NCBI GenBank assembly: GCA_050084985.1
Contig: JBITNC010000001.1
Location: 163,060,001 to 163,124,000, forward strand
DNA length: 64,000 nucleotides
Reading direction: 5' to 3'
DNA from: Nageia nagi
Taxonomy: Eukaryota; Pinophyta
Shown here: one piece after another, positions 22,111-33,745 of the stretch
Numbering within the stretch: the first letter of the stretch is position 1
Layout of the letters: the number at the start of each line of letters is the position of its first letter
Translations under genes and position numbers: made by a program
Notes under the pieces: generated by a model
What the model saw: the letters and a program-made list of their open reading frames with translations, nothing else
Told to the model about the DNA's origin: nothing
The model's database searches: none

Positions 22111-22128
22111 AATTGAGTTCACCAAAAT
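22111..22128 (-). promoter_or_regulatory. Candidate primer-binding site of G1
   Basis: Directly after the LTR end the minus strand reads TTTTGGTGAACTCAATT. The TTTTGGTGAACYCA part is shared with G0 at 944-957, so it is conserved at the expected place. I could not assign the priming tRNA. Confidence 0.4.
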
Positions 22129-22754
22129 GTAGACTACAAATAATGCATTAATAATAAATCAAAGCACTATCTTTCTACAATGTAATATTGAAGTACATAT
22201 CAGAAATATGACATCTTTGCGAATATGCTAAATGATGTCTTCATTAGATCTACATCTATATGAAATAACAAAGATCATACATCAATCGCATCAACATACC
22301 ATGAGAAAAGAATGTCATTAACAGCCTTAGAGAAGCAAGTTATTAATAGCCTGAAATATGCAAATCCACAAGAAAAAATTGAAAAGCACAATATAAGATG
22401 AAGGGTATAATAGATCTAAAAATAGGTGGTGTTACGAAACACCTTTTTTGGTATGATAGAATGATATTGCATGTCCCAATCTTTCTTTTGGCTCTCTTCT
22501 CATATCCCTCTTACATTGCTTTTGATATTCTTTTATAGCAATATTTTGATCCTCTTTGATTCTTAGGATCATTTCATATTACATTGTTTGTGATGTCTTT
22601 CTTAATATTTGACACCTCTTACATTATACAATGGTCCATTACATTGATTACATTGCCTTGGGTATATTTTGACCCTCTTTACAATAAATATTCCTTAATG
22701 TTATAAAATGAATTATTTAATAAAAAAAAAAAAATTAATTTTTAAGCGTATATG
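22129..22754 (-). repeat. 5' LTR of G1
   Basis: The LTR begins TGTAGACTACAAATAATGC on the plus strand and aligns with 14380-15003. Many substitutions and small indels separate the two LTRs, indicating an old insertion. It is followed by GTACC at 22755, the target duplication with one transition. Confidence 0.9.
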
Positions 22755-23689
22755 GTACCATAGCTTGACTACAATATGGTTATTATCAGTAAAAAAAAAG
22801 AAATTAATATTTTTGCTCTTCATATCTTTAATAAGATTTCATTTAAATTGAGTTGCTATGTATAGAGTTGATTAAATTTATAAAGTGACATAAATCAACA
22901 TATTATTGTCAATTAAATTTTTACCATCAATTTATTATTGAATGAACTAATATATACACCATAACCCATCCTCCAAACCCTTGACTATTAATGTAGAATG
23001 CCTCTAGATGTAATTATTCAGTTTATCAATTCTACTTCTTTGGATTGATGACTAATATAATATTTATTGGAATGTTAATGTAGATAATAAAATATTGAAA
23101 ATAAATAGAAAATGATATAAAGTTAAAAATTGTATGAATAAGGAAGAGTAATTGATCTATTGTAAGCATACTTAAAATTTTATGATTTTCATATATTTTG
23201 GTATTGATTTATTTTATCTTTACAATATATTTGTTCTTGCCTCTTCATGAAATTATGATTAGTATTGAACATTAATTGTTATAAAAATATATCTTTGATG
23301 ATAAAATATTTTTTTTGTAGATACTTCATGTTAAATGAATAGTAAAAGCAAAAATAACTTAATAATAAATGGTTTCATTTAACATATTGGTTTAGTAGTG
23401 TAAAGTTGAGACGAGGTATGAGGTCATGAGTAAAAGTATCTCAATTTTATTGAAGTACTAAAGATTAGATGCTTGATAATGAAGTGTCAATATTTTTAAA
23501 TAAGCTTAAGATAGGCTTTATACTTAGCTAAACATGATGAGTATACTTCATTAACAAGAAAACATGAAAAAGATAGAAAAGTGATAAATTGAATTTGTAT
23601 TAATAACCATGGTGATCAAAAAAGGTCAATAGGACTATAAAGTAGGACATATACAAAGCAAACAGGAGTGCCTAATGCAACTTTAGAGA
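22755..23689 (+). repeat. AT-rich repeat R, copy A, right part
   Basis: The segment continues the repeat broken at 14379. It matches 31765-32760 and 25700-26650 (GACATAAATCAACATATTATT, GAATGCCTCTAGATGTAATT, GAGGTCATGAGTAAAA). The tail 23610-23690 resembles 27870-27950, suggesting an internal deletion before the LINE that follows. Confidence 0.8.
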
Positions 23690-25010
23690 AAATAAAATAA
23701 GAAAAATAATAAACAATATAACGAATGATATACAAGGTCTTTGAAGCAAGGATTTCTCCCACCGTTAAAGGGTGCAAAGAAGTGAGTGATATAATAGTTT
23801 GATGTCATCGTATATGGTCCTTGTTGGAGTCGATGATGAGATGTTCTTGTTGTATGTCTATGATCACCCTGGCATTTCTCAGTCATGGCTTCTGTAGGCT
23901 GGAAGAATAAAGTGATAAGTTGGTATCCTGTTATCCTCTACAAACTATTACTAAGTAGTTCTTTTTTGAGATTGAATAATTCTTGGATGAATAGGGAAAT
24001 GCATCTTCGGTATTCATAATTAATCCAAGATTTCAATGTATGGGTGTCTTTGAATAAGCAATAATATCTATCTCATATCTCATAGTACACAAGATAACTG
24101 AAAATGAAATGCTCTTCGAATTCCACATCAAGGTTGCACAATCTGCAAATACATTGATCTTTGGAGAGGTGATGATTTATCTCAATACGTAGCTAGTGGG
24201 AGCAAACTCATAGCTAAGCTAGAGGAAACCTGAGGTTATGCAGCATCTGTATCAATCCATTCTCCAATTAGAGATAAAAGTGAGAGTAATGGAGCAATGT
24301 GGGCAAAAGAGGTTCCTTTGGATCAGTACAAGTAGTTTTTATATATGTTGAGTAGATCTCATCTCGAATATCCTTATTGGAATATGGTGTATTGATTAAT
24401 GACTTAGTAAGCGGAGGTCTCATAATGTCTAAGCCAAGAGATTGAAGTAGAGTAGTAGTTTGAGCATACCAACAATTCTTAACCCCTTGATTGACCAACT
24501 GTATGGAAGAGTGCAATGCTAAATATGAATATCTTCTCATATCTAGAATACAATGGAATCGACTGAATAAAGAGATAACATGAAATAAAGTTGTTGTAAA
24601 TAATGGGTGAGCATCAAACTCAGCTAGAGTGATGGGATGTGGAGCAATTCTTTTGGAACTAATGAACTTGGACAACATTGAGATGAAGACCCTTTCAATA
24701 CGAGACCAACCCAATTGTCTAAGGCCAGGGCCCTAAACTTCACAACCATGGAGCAATGTGGGGGTAACAAGAATGCAAAAGAGTCTAATCTTAATATTGA
24801 TGTCCTGAAATCAAAATTGAAATCACTGCTTATCCAAAGATGCTAAGGCAACATACCCTTTGTTTAACCTTTCCTGAGATGTAGAGATCATGTTGAAGAT
24901 AGGTCCTCTGAAAAGAACTCTCAAGTATGTGTATGATGTGACAATCTCAACAGCCTTCCCTTTATATGTGATGTGAACAAAAGAGAGATCTTTCTTGGGT
25001 GGGTTGAATT
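23690..25010 (-). mobile_element. LINE remnant, reverse transcriptase C-terminus to 3' region
   Basis: Minus-strand readings begin near 25000 with KAVEIVTSYTYLRVLF. They continue through TPTLLHGCEV near 24740 and an open stretch 24268-24714 (148 residues, GWSRIERVFISMLSKFISS, ending PLLPTLLHYS). The zinc-binding tail near 24100-24170 reads CRLCNLDVEFEEHFIF. The order and motifs match the LINE at 2638-4273 (SSDWATIERLL, PLTPKLLHYS, EDHFIFRC), a related family. Stops make it inactive. Confidence 0.8.
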
Positions 25011-26924
25011 GAAATTTTAAAATTTTGTTTTTTTCATAAATTCAATTAAAGATCTATAAAATGCAACTTTTATATTAAGTATCATTTTCAATATATATAA
25101 TATGTAGTTTTAAATAGATAAAGAAAAATAATTTAATCCTTTATTGAAAATGTTGATAAATCTATATTTTTTTAAAAAGATATCAAAAATAAATAAATTA
25201 TACATTTCATTTTTGTTTATCAAATGTGGATACTACACATTTAAATCCTTACTCTTGAACTTATATTTTGAAATTTAAATTATATTAATTTAATTTTATA
25301 TTAATAATTACTATTAATTATTGATAATTGTTAATTTTGATATGAGATAATAATAAAAATTGCATAAATTTTATATAAGAATATTTATATATAAATTTTA
25401 TATTATAAAAATATTATTAATGTATTATAATTTATTATTTATTTATATAATTATAATATTTTCAAATATTTTTTTTGAAAAAAAATGTGTATATAATTAT
25501 TTTTAAAAATATATAAAATATATTATTTTATTCTTCTTAAATTTATTTTTAAAAATTAAATTAAAAATAAAATATTCAATTTATTTCGAAAGGAAATTAT
25601 TCTCTTTAGGTTTTATTTTTGGAGTTGGATTCTCTGCAATCTAACAAACACATTCAATGTGGTAATTGTTTGATTTGCAATGCAATAACAAAATTTTTAA
25701 TGTTTTCGCTAATGACTTCTTTAATAAGATATCATTTCAATTGAGTTAATAGTTATAAAGTGGGTTGTATTTATGAAGTGACATGAATTAATATATTTTT
25801 TATAAATATTATTTTCTGTTAAATTTTTATCATTGATTTATTATTAAATGAATGAACATATACATTACAATTTATCTTAGTTGTTGGTTGAGTTGGATAT
25901 GTGTTGACCTTGTTGCGATATGTGTCTTGTGGGTGGCATTCCATTCCCAGTACGAGACATGCATGTTATGTAATAACCTATTATAGTTGTTTGTCCCATA
26001 GATCAGTTGATTTTCAGTGAACGCTAATATAATTTACCTTTACCTTTACCTTACATCCCATATCTACTACAATCTATCCTCCACACCCTTGGTTATCAAT
26101 GTAGAATGCCTCTCTTAATTATACACTAAATGCCAATTCAATTTATTTAAATAGATAATTAATATAATCTTTGGTGGTATGTTAATATAGATTGTAAATT
26201 TTTGAAAATAGATAGAAAATTATATGAAGTTGAAAATTGTATGAATAACTAACAGTAATTGATCTATTTTAAGCATACTTAAAAATTTATGATTTTCAAG
26301 TATTTGAATATTGATTTATTTCATCTATGCAATATATTTGTCCTTACATCTTATAAAATTATGATTAGAATTAAGCATTATTTTTACAAAGAGGAGCCTT
26401 TGATGATAAAATATTCTTAATTGTAGATAATCCATGTTAAAAAAATAGTAAAACAAAAATACCTTAATAATTGATGGTTTTATTTAACATATTGGTTTAC
26501 TATTGTAAAGTGGAGAAAGGTATGAGGTCATGAGTAAAATTATCTTAGTTTAATTGAAGTATCAGAGATTAGATGCTTAATAATGGATTGTCAGTGTCTT
26601 TAAATAAGATTCTGGATAGGTGTATTGGATGGATATACTTAATTAACAAGTAAATATAGAAAAAGATAGAAACAATGATAAGTTGAATTGAAATTTTCAA
26701 ATTTTAATTTTTTCATAAATTTATTTAAGGATCTATCAAATGCAACTATGATTATTAAGGAATATAATTAAGGATTACAAATATTGATTTGAGTCCATGT
26801 AGTATTATAGTGATTAAAATATGCTTTAGTTTAATTAAATCTAGTTACCCAAGTATGGCATGTTATATATATAAATGTTGGGTTTTGTATGGGTAAAAAG
26901 ATAACCAAAATTATGAGGCTAGAG
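25011..26924 (+). repeat. AT-rich repeat R, copy B
   Basis: Homologous to copy A (13660-14379 plus 22755-23690) and copy C (31400-33020) in the same orientation. It holds a 191-bp insertion at 25877-26067 that the other copies lack. There is no coding frame. Its right end passes into a LINE piece at the same point as in copy C. Confidence 0.8.
25877..26067 (+). mobile_element. 191-bp retroposed insertion with TTTACC tail
   Basis: Flanked by an 11-bp duplication, TACAATTTATC (25866-25876) and TACAATCTATC (26068-26078). R copies near 22950 and 32100 lack the insert. Its 3' part has CGCTAATATAA followed by TTTACC repeats. The TAATATAA end is shared with the LINE 3' ends near 4260, 7165 and 29490. 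It is a SINE or a strongly 5'-truncated LINE using a simple-repeat tail in place of poly(A). Confidence 0.75.
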
Positions 26925-27628
26925 GTGCTTAAATTAAAACTTGGCTCCATTAGCTAAAGGTGGGGGAAAAAGTTTCAAAGAAGGTCTTTCATAAACTTTA
27001 TCCACCTCAACAATCCACACAATTAAAATCCATCCATGAGGAAAAAATTAGACTTTCCTCATTGCTTTATATTTTGAACAATTTTATTAGAGACTACAAT
27101 CAGATGTTTATTTCTCAAGCCCTTACTTCCAATAGAGAACATGCTTTGGCCTCATGCATTATCATTGTCCCTATGAGAGTCCCACCTATTCAATAGGAAG
27201 GGTGTGAGAAACCCTTATCTATGAAGGATCTTATAGATGCCCTCTCTTAGATGGTGAATGATAAAGCAATCAGATTAGATGGTTTCCCTTATGAAGTTTA
27301 TAAAGAATATTGGGATATGATTGGCCTTGATCTTCACAAGGTATATTTGGAGGCACTTGCTTTAGGTTCCTTGGATCCCATGATTAACATAGGTAACATT
27401 AAACTTATCCCCAAGCTGAGAGATCCAAAACTTCATTACAAACTAAAGGCCCAACACCATGATAAATGTGAGATACAAGATCATTGCAAAGGCATTAACT
27501 TTCTAACTTCATCCTTTTTTCCCATATATTGTTGGACCAAAGTATACTAACTTCATCCATGATTAGTATATCTTAGATAATTTTCTTGCGATTTAGGAGG
27601 GTATGGATATGACTTTTATAGGTTTTGA
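26925..27628 (+). pseudogene. LINE reverse transcriptase fragment (in chimeric unit, copy 1)
   Basis: The frame 26960-27196 and the frame 27251-27550 read QSTQLKSIHEEKIRLSSLL, then LDGFPYEVYKEYWDMIG and NIKLIPKLRDP. These are the LINE endonuclease to reverse-transcriptase linker and the first palm motifs (normally PGPDGF..EFYK). The YADD region is absent. It is joined on both sides to non-LINE repeats at the same points as the copy at 33025-33745. Confidence 0.8.
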
Positions 27629-27964
27629 AATTTGGTCAATTTCGATAAACTAACTAACTAATAAAATCGATGATTTCTCCATACTACACCTTCATAAAAT
27701 ATGAATCATTATATATGGTTGGAAAGAGCTCTAAGAGAGATTTCCAATGGTATAATAATCACCAATTTTAGATAAGTAGATCTTTAGGAATTCATGTTTG
27801 AAGTTGAACCACTTAAACTAAAGTAACTAGGTAAAGTGTTACAAAATTTAATATTTAATATTAATATTTATGGATGATAAAAAATGATCAATGGGACTAT
27901 GGATAAATACATATAATAAAAGTAAGGGAGTGCCTAGTGCAACTCTAATGTGTAAGAGTGAAAA

Positions 27965-28032
<68 letters not shown>

Positions 28033-29221
28033 AAAATGTAATAGGGATGGGTGAGGCCAAAAGCCTACATATGGAGATTCAAGGAGGCTTATCAGTATTT
28101 GAGGTTGAAAAGAAGCTCCTGATATTACAACTGGAGGAAGTAACCCTAACAAGTTTAGTAGTGATAAACAAATGGAATCCTTATAGAGTCTTCAAGGTTC
28201 ATATGATGCTTTTGATTTGTATTTTTTTTAGTTTAAAATGGGATGTGATGAGTTTGGGACTCAATGTGCTGTAAAATCTCTCAACAGTCACTTTCTATCT
28301 ATGGTGAATAGTGGTAAATCATACACAAACTATTAAGTATTCTATATGAATAGAAAGGTATCAAAGATATATTTACAATAGGACCAGAATGACCATAATT
28401 GGGCCTATAAATGTCTAGCAATTCAATGTAAACTATGAATCACCAAAAATTAGATCTAAGTCAAGTTCATCATAAAAGGAAGGTTTAGATCTAGTGATTT
28501 TAACATAAAACATATATATTATATATTATTTAAAAGACCTTAAAAATAGTTTTCTAATTATATATCACTCAATATAAATTGAGCAAAAGAAGTATGGAAA
28601 ATCCCTATGAATAGAATAATAGGTAGCCAAGATTTGGTAAAATGACTTAATTAGGTAGTGACTCAAAAATGAAGTGGAATCATGGTGATTGTAATATAAA
28701 GTGTTATATATGGTTGGAAAGATCTTCCAAAGAGCTTTATGATGGTATATTATTCATCAAGTTTGGATTTTTCTAAATATAGAAAATCTTAAATAGAAAT
28801 GAAACTAGTCATTAGTTTCAACTGAGTATGGTTGGGTTAAGTTTATGTTGAAAAAATATAGATTTTGGTGGCTATTTACCAACAAAGTATGAAAAAATAT
28901 GTATCATTGGAAATGTATCGAAATTAGGTTTCCAATGGTGCATTGCACACCTTAAAAGTATGCCTAGAATGAAATTTATAGCCTTCAAAATTTTATTGAT
29001 TTTGTAAAAAGAATAGAAGGTAATAAACACAAATTTCTCCAAGATAAATACATGAAATGAAATGAAAAAATAGCCAATAAGAAAAATACTATAAAGATGA
29101 TAAAAATACCTTTTATATATAGAATTTTATAAGTGATTACTTAACACAACTTCACATAAAGTGGAAGAACATAGTAAATTACAATTATAGAAATGTAAAA
29201 CTTGTACAAAATAATCTCTTC
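27629..29221 (-). repeat. Copia LTR-like sequence, copy 1, with (AT)32 microsatellite
   Basis: The segment aligns with 33746-35285 and, in its last third, with 40418-40760. At 27967-28030 there is a pure (AT)32 tract of 64 bases. The corresponding place in copy 2, near 34090, has only a short A run. Reading frames through the tract (Ile-Tyr repeats) are artefacts. It is part of the LTR whose end is at 29833. Confidence 0.65.
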
Positions 29222-29507
29222 ACCTAGGGACTAGCGTGATCCCTCCTCAAACCAAAGTACGCCACCACACTCCCCTCTTCGATAGGATCAAGATGACTTC
29301 TCTATGGATGTTTCAGATTTTGTACCCCCTCCCTCCCACTAGAGTGGGATTCTTTAACCTATAAATCTTGATTTAGCTCATTTATTTTTGCTTTATTTAG
29401 ATGGGGCCCATTAAGGGTCTAACTGGCTTTTTCAGCAGGACTATACATGTTAGTCCCATTAACCACTTTTGCTCACCTGAGGATACTAATATAATTTTTT
29501 CTTTACT
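29222..29507 (+). mobile_element. LINE 3'-end fragment
   Basis: It interrupts the copia LTR; the uninterrupted equivalents are near 35288 and 40748. It ends GGATACTAATATAATTTTTTC, like the LINE ends near 4260 and 7165, and has GGGGCCCATTAAGGGTC comparable to 4175-4190. A 6-8 base TCTCTTC or TTTCTTC duplication may flank it. Confidence 0.65.
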
Positions 29508-29833
29508 TCTTTCTTCTACTATGATATAATACATAATGAATACAATTATATGGGAAACATCCTAATACATTCCTTCATGGAGGAGATTGAGTATTTAGGA
29601 TTATTATCAAATTAACAAATTATAAAGTGTACCCAAAAAAATCAAGTAAATAAAATGGATGATCATGCTTTACAATAGAATAAATTATGAGAGCATTAAC
29701 TCTCATCTAGATGTATGCAATGGAAATCAAAGTCAGATACATCCAGTAGTTGATTGATATGATCATTTATAAAATATTTGAATATTCAACCACTATATAT
29801 ACAAAAATCAAACATGGAATATTAATTTTTTCA
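29508..29833 (-). repeat. Copia LTR end (element C1)
   Basis: Matches 35300-35442 plus 36746-36920, 36990-37189 and 40755-41073 (CAATACATTCCTTCATG, GAGAGYATTAA, CATGGAATATTAATTT). On the minus strand the LTR would start TGAAAAAATTAATATTCC. Copia RNase H follows directly. Confidence 0.75.
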
Positions 29834-31400
29834 TTATCTCCTTGATGCCAATGGTTTGTATGTTGATTCTATTCCTCAAAGTTTGAAATCAATCTTTCAT
29901 AAATACTTTGGTGAATATGTTTGTAAGTTTATCCTTAAAATTATAAAATTTAAACTCAATGAATCTATCTTTCACTAACACATGGAATGATAGTCAATGT
30001 CAGTATGTTTGCTTTGACTATGAAATACTAAATTCTTCATCATGGTCATAGTGTTAGTGTTATCATATTGAATCTTGATAAACTAACAAATCTCCATTCC
30101 AAGTTCTTTGAATAACCTTACCATCCAAATGGCTTGAGTTCAAGAAAAGGATGTAGTCATATATTCTACCTCCTCAATAGATAATGAAAATATGTGTTGC
30201 TTTTTGTTACTCCATGAAATTAAGTTTTTACTAAAGAAGAAGGCATAACCAGATGCATTTTTTCTATTGTTAAGGATTATTTCCCAATTAGCATATGTGT
30301 ATGCCTCAATATCATTAAAATGAATAACATTATAACATAAATTAAAATATTTTGTGCCACTCGCATAGAAAAGGGTTCTCTTGGATTCTTTCTAATGGGA
30401 TTCATGAGGTGAATACATGAATCTTTCTAGTAAACTTACTACAAACATAATATCAATTCTCATATATGTAAGTTACATCAGGATACGAACAAGATACTTC
30501 TATAAGGTTACATTCACAAGAGGAGAAGATTCTTTTTTCTTCAGCTTGCAACCTATTATTGTTGGTGTAGCAATGCGATTCTGTAAGGTAAATTATATGA
30601 CTAAAAGATTTTCAACATACTTGATTTGAGTGATAAAAATACCTTTGTATGATTATTTCACTTGCATACCAAGGAAATACTACATTTCATCCATGTCACC
30701 CATCTCAAAATTATTCACCATAGCGATCTTGAATTGTTTTAGCAAGGAAATTTGGAACTACTCATGACAATGATATCAACATACAAGAAAATAATGATGA
30801 TCAATTTAGATCCATATATATCTATGTACAATGTGCTTTTCGTTGAACATCTTTAATAGCCATTATGATGCAAATTGGTGTCAATTCTAAATTATCATGC
30901 TCTAGGTTCTTGTTTAAGCCCATAAAGAGATTTCTTCAACCTATATACTTTGTGTTCATGACTTGCTAAGTTATAAATTCTTATGTTTAGTCCACATTGA
31001 CTTCTTCCTCCAAATCATCATTCAAGAAGGTTGATTTTAAATCCATTTACAAGTAAACAAAAATACTAAAATGGGAAGCTAGTGCTAGAAGAGATATGAT
31101 TTCTTAAGTCTTGCAACTAGTGTAAATTTATGTCTCTTCATAATCTAATCCTTCTTTTTTAACATAATTTTTTGCCACTAGATGAGCTTTGTGTTTGGCG
31201 ATGCTACAATCAACATTATATTTTAAATTATAGATTTATTTTACATCAACAATGGTCTTTCCTTCTAGAGGAGAAACAAGCTCCCAAGAATCATTTTTTT
31301 TTATTTGGTCCATCAAACCTTTCATAACCTTTTGCCAATCTTCATTAGTAGTTGCTTCTTTGAAGTTGGAAAGATCAACAAAAGAATATGACATCAAAGC
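29834..31400 (-). pseudogene. Ty1/copia element C1, RNase H and reverse transcriptase remnant
   Basis: On the minus strand, near 30330-30420 the phrase around the conserved NPSRH-type motif corresponds to 37690-37750. Near 30770-30800 YVDIIVMSS replaces the catalytic YVDD. The start of the reverse transcriptase is near 31260. Integrase and gag are missing because the remnant ends against repeat R at about 31400. Stops are present throughout. Confidence 0.75.
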
Positions 31401-33024
31401 ATAACTTATAAGAATATTTATATATTAATTTTGTATTATAAAAATATTATTGGTATATTACAATTTATTATTTCTTTTTATATTATATATATATGGTTAT
31501 AATATTTTCAAATATTTTTTATTAAAATATTTATATATAATTATTTTTAAAGAATATATAAAATATATTATTTTATTTTTTCAAACAATTTAAAAAAATT
31601 AAACAATCTTCAACCTATTTTGGAAGGAAATTATTATCTTCATATTTTTAATTATTTGGATTGTAATGCAATAAAAAAAAATTTAAGTTCTCAAGGGAAC
31701 AATGTAATGGTTAAAGCTTTGACTCATCTTTCGGAGTTCATAGGTTTGAATCAAAATGGTTGTTCTAATGTGTCATATAAGCTTGGCTATGATATGGCTA
31801 TCGTCATGCTATTGTCCATAGTCATCAAGTGGATAGTGAAGACATTAAAAAGTTTACCCTATTAACGATCATGAGGGGGTTCCTAAAATATTTACCTTGT
31901 GATTCAATAAAACAAAATAAAAAATTAATATTTTTTCTCTTCATGACTTTAATAAGATTTTGTTTCAATTAAGTTACTATTTATAGAGTTGGTTGTATTT
32001 ATAAGGTGACATAAATCAATATATTATTTATATTTCAAATATTATTATCGACTAAATTTTTATCATTGATTTATTATTAAATGAATGAACATATACACCA
32101 CAAACCATCCTTCACACCCTTGGCTATCAATGTACAATGCCTCTCAATGTAATTACCCACTTTACCAATTCAATTTATTTGGATAGACAACTAATATAAA
32201 TTTGTTGGTGTGTTAATGGAGACTATAAAATATTGAAAATAGATGGAAAATTAGGTAAATTTCAAAATTGTATGAATAAGTAAGAGTAATTAATCTATTG
32301 TTAACATACTTAAAATTTTATGACTTTCACATATTTAGATATAGATTTATTTGATATTGGCAATGTGTTTATACTTAAATCTTATAAATTATGATTTTAT
32401 TTGATCTTTTGAATACATTTGTCCTTACATCTTATAACATTATGATTAGAATTGAATATTAATTTTTATAAATTACCTTTGATGATAAAATATTCTCGAT
32501 TGTAGATCATCCATGTTAGACAAATAGTAAAAGTAAAAATACCTTAACAATAGACAATTTCATTAATATATTGGTTTAGTATTGTAAAGTGGAGGCAAGG
32601 TATGATGTCATGAGTAAAATTATCTCACATTAATTGAAGTACTAAAGATTAGATGCTTAACAATGAAGCATCAATATATTTAAATAAGATTCATGATATG
32701 CTTTCTACTTAGATACACATGATGGGTATAGTTGATTAATATGTAAATATAGAAAAAGATTTTAAAAAATGATCATTTGAATTGAAATTTTCAAATTTTA
32801 ATTTTTTAATAAATCCAATTAAGGATCTATAAATGCAATTATTATTGTTAAGGAATATAATTAAGGATTACAAAGGTTAATTTGGGTCTATATAGTGATT
32901 AAAATATGCTTTGGTTTGATCAAATTTATTTGCATAAGTATGGCATGTTATATATATAAATGTTATGGTATGTATGCATTCATATCAATATATATGTGTG
33001 GGTAAAAATATAATCAAATATATA
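31401..33024 (+). repeat. AT-rich repeat R, copy C
   Basis: This is the uninterrupted version of the G1 target: TGGTTGTTCTAATGTGTCAT near 31757 spans the insertion point. It is homologous to copy B and leads into the same LINE piece. An 81-codon frame at 31620-31865 is not regarded as coding. Confidence 0.8.
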
Positions 33025-33745
33025 AGGCTAGAACAGCTTAAATTAAAGCTTGACTCTATTATCTTAAGGTGGGGGACAAATTTTTTGAGTTGTTCTATAA
33101 ACTTTGTCCACTTCGACAATCCACCCAATTCAAATCCATTCATGAGGCAAGAACTAGGCTTACCTCATTACTTGATATTTTCAATGCTTTTGTTAGACAT
33201 TATAATCATTTGTTTATTGTTCAAGCCCTTACTTCTGAGAGAGAGCAAGCTTTGGCCTCATGCATTATCGTTATCCTTGTGAGAGTCTCACCTATTCAAG
33301 AGGAAGGGTTTGAGAAACTGTTATCTATGGAAAATCTTACAAATTCTTTTTTTTATATGGAGAATGGTAAACCACCAAGATTAGATGGTTTTCATTATGA
33401 ATTTTACAAATAATATTTGGACATGGTTGGCCTTGATCTTCATAAAGTCTATCAAGAGGCACTTTCTTTAAGCTCCCTAGATCTTATTATTAATAGAGGA
33501 AACATTACATTTATCCCCAAGTTGGAAGATCCAAAAGTCATTACAAATTGAAGGCCCATAACCTTACTAAATATGATTTACAAGATCACTGCAAGGGCCA
33601 TAATTTTTTGACTTTGTATTTTTCACCCATAGATTAATCAACCAAAGCATATTGGCTTCATCCACAATTGGTATATCTTAGATAATATTCTTAGGGTCTA
33701 TGATGGTATAGATATGAATTTTATAGGTTTTGAAATTTGGTAAAT
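33025..33745 (+). pseudogene. LINE reverse transcriptase fragment (in chimeric unit, copy 2)
   Basis: The frame 33069-33413 reads QSTQFKSIHEARTRLTSLLD and PRLDGFHYEFYK. Further on are NWYILDNILRVYDG and a palm motif near 33550 equivalent to RPITLLNMIYKI. It corresponds segment by segment to 26925-27628. It is truncated and carries stops. Confidence 0.8.

Larger units (their letters stand above)
14380..22754 (-). mobile_element. Ty3/gypsy retrotransposon G1, Tat/Ogre-like, 8.4 kb
   Basis: Two related LTRs of about 625 bases flank a minus-strand interior in the order gag, protease, reverse transcriptase, RNase H, a second archaeal-type RNase H, integrase. The extra RNase H plus the protease motif VDNGSTVNVC place it with Tat/Ogre-type elements. 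Target duplication is GTATC at 14375-14379 and GTACC at 22755-22759. Uninterrupted R copies carry GTGTC at this point. All domains contain stops or frameshifts, so it is a fossil. LTR ends are 5'-TGTAGA...TCTACA-3' by consensus, several now mutated. Confidence 0.93.

Noticed and set aside
27848-28274. Two open frames encoding Ile-Tyr repeats
   Set aside because: They are products of the (AT)32 microsatellite.
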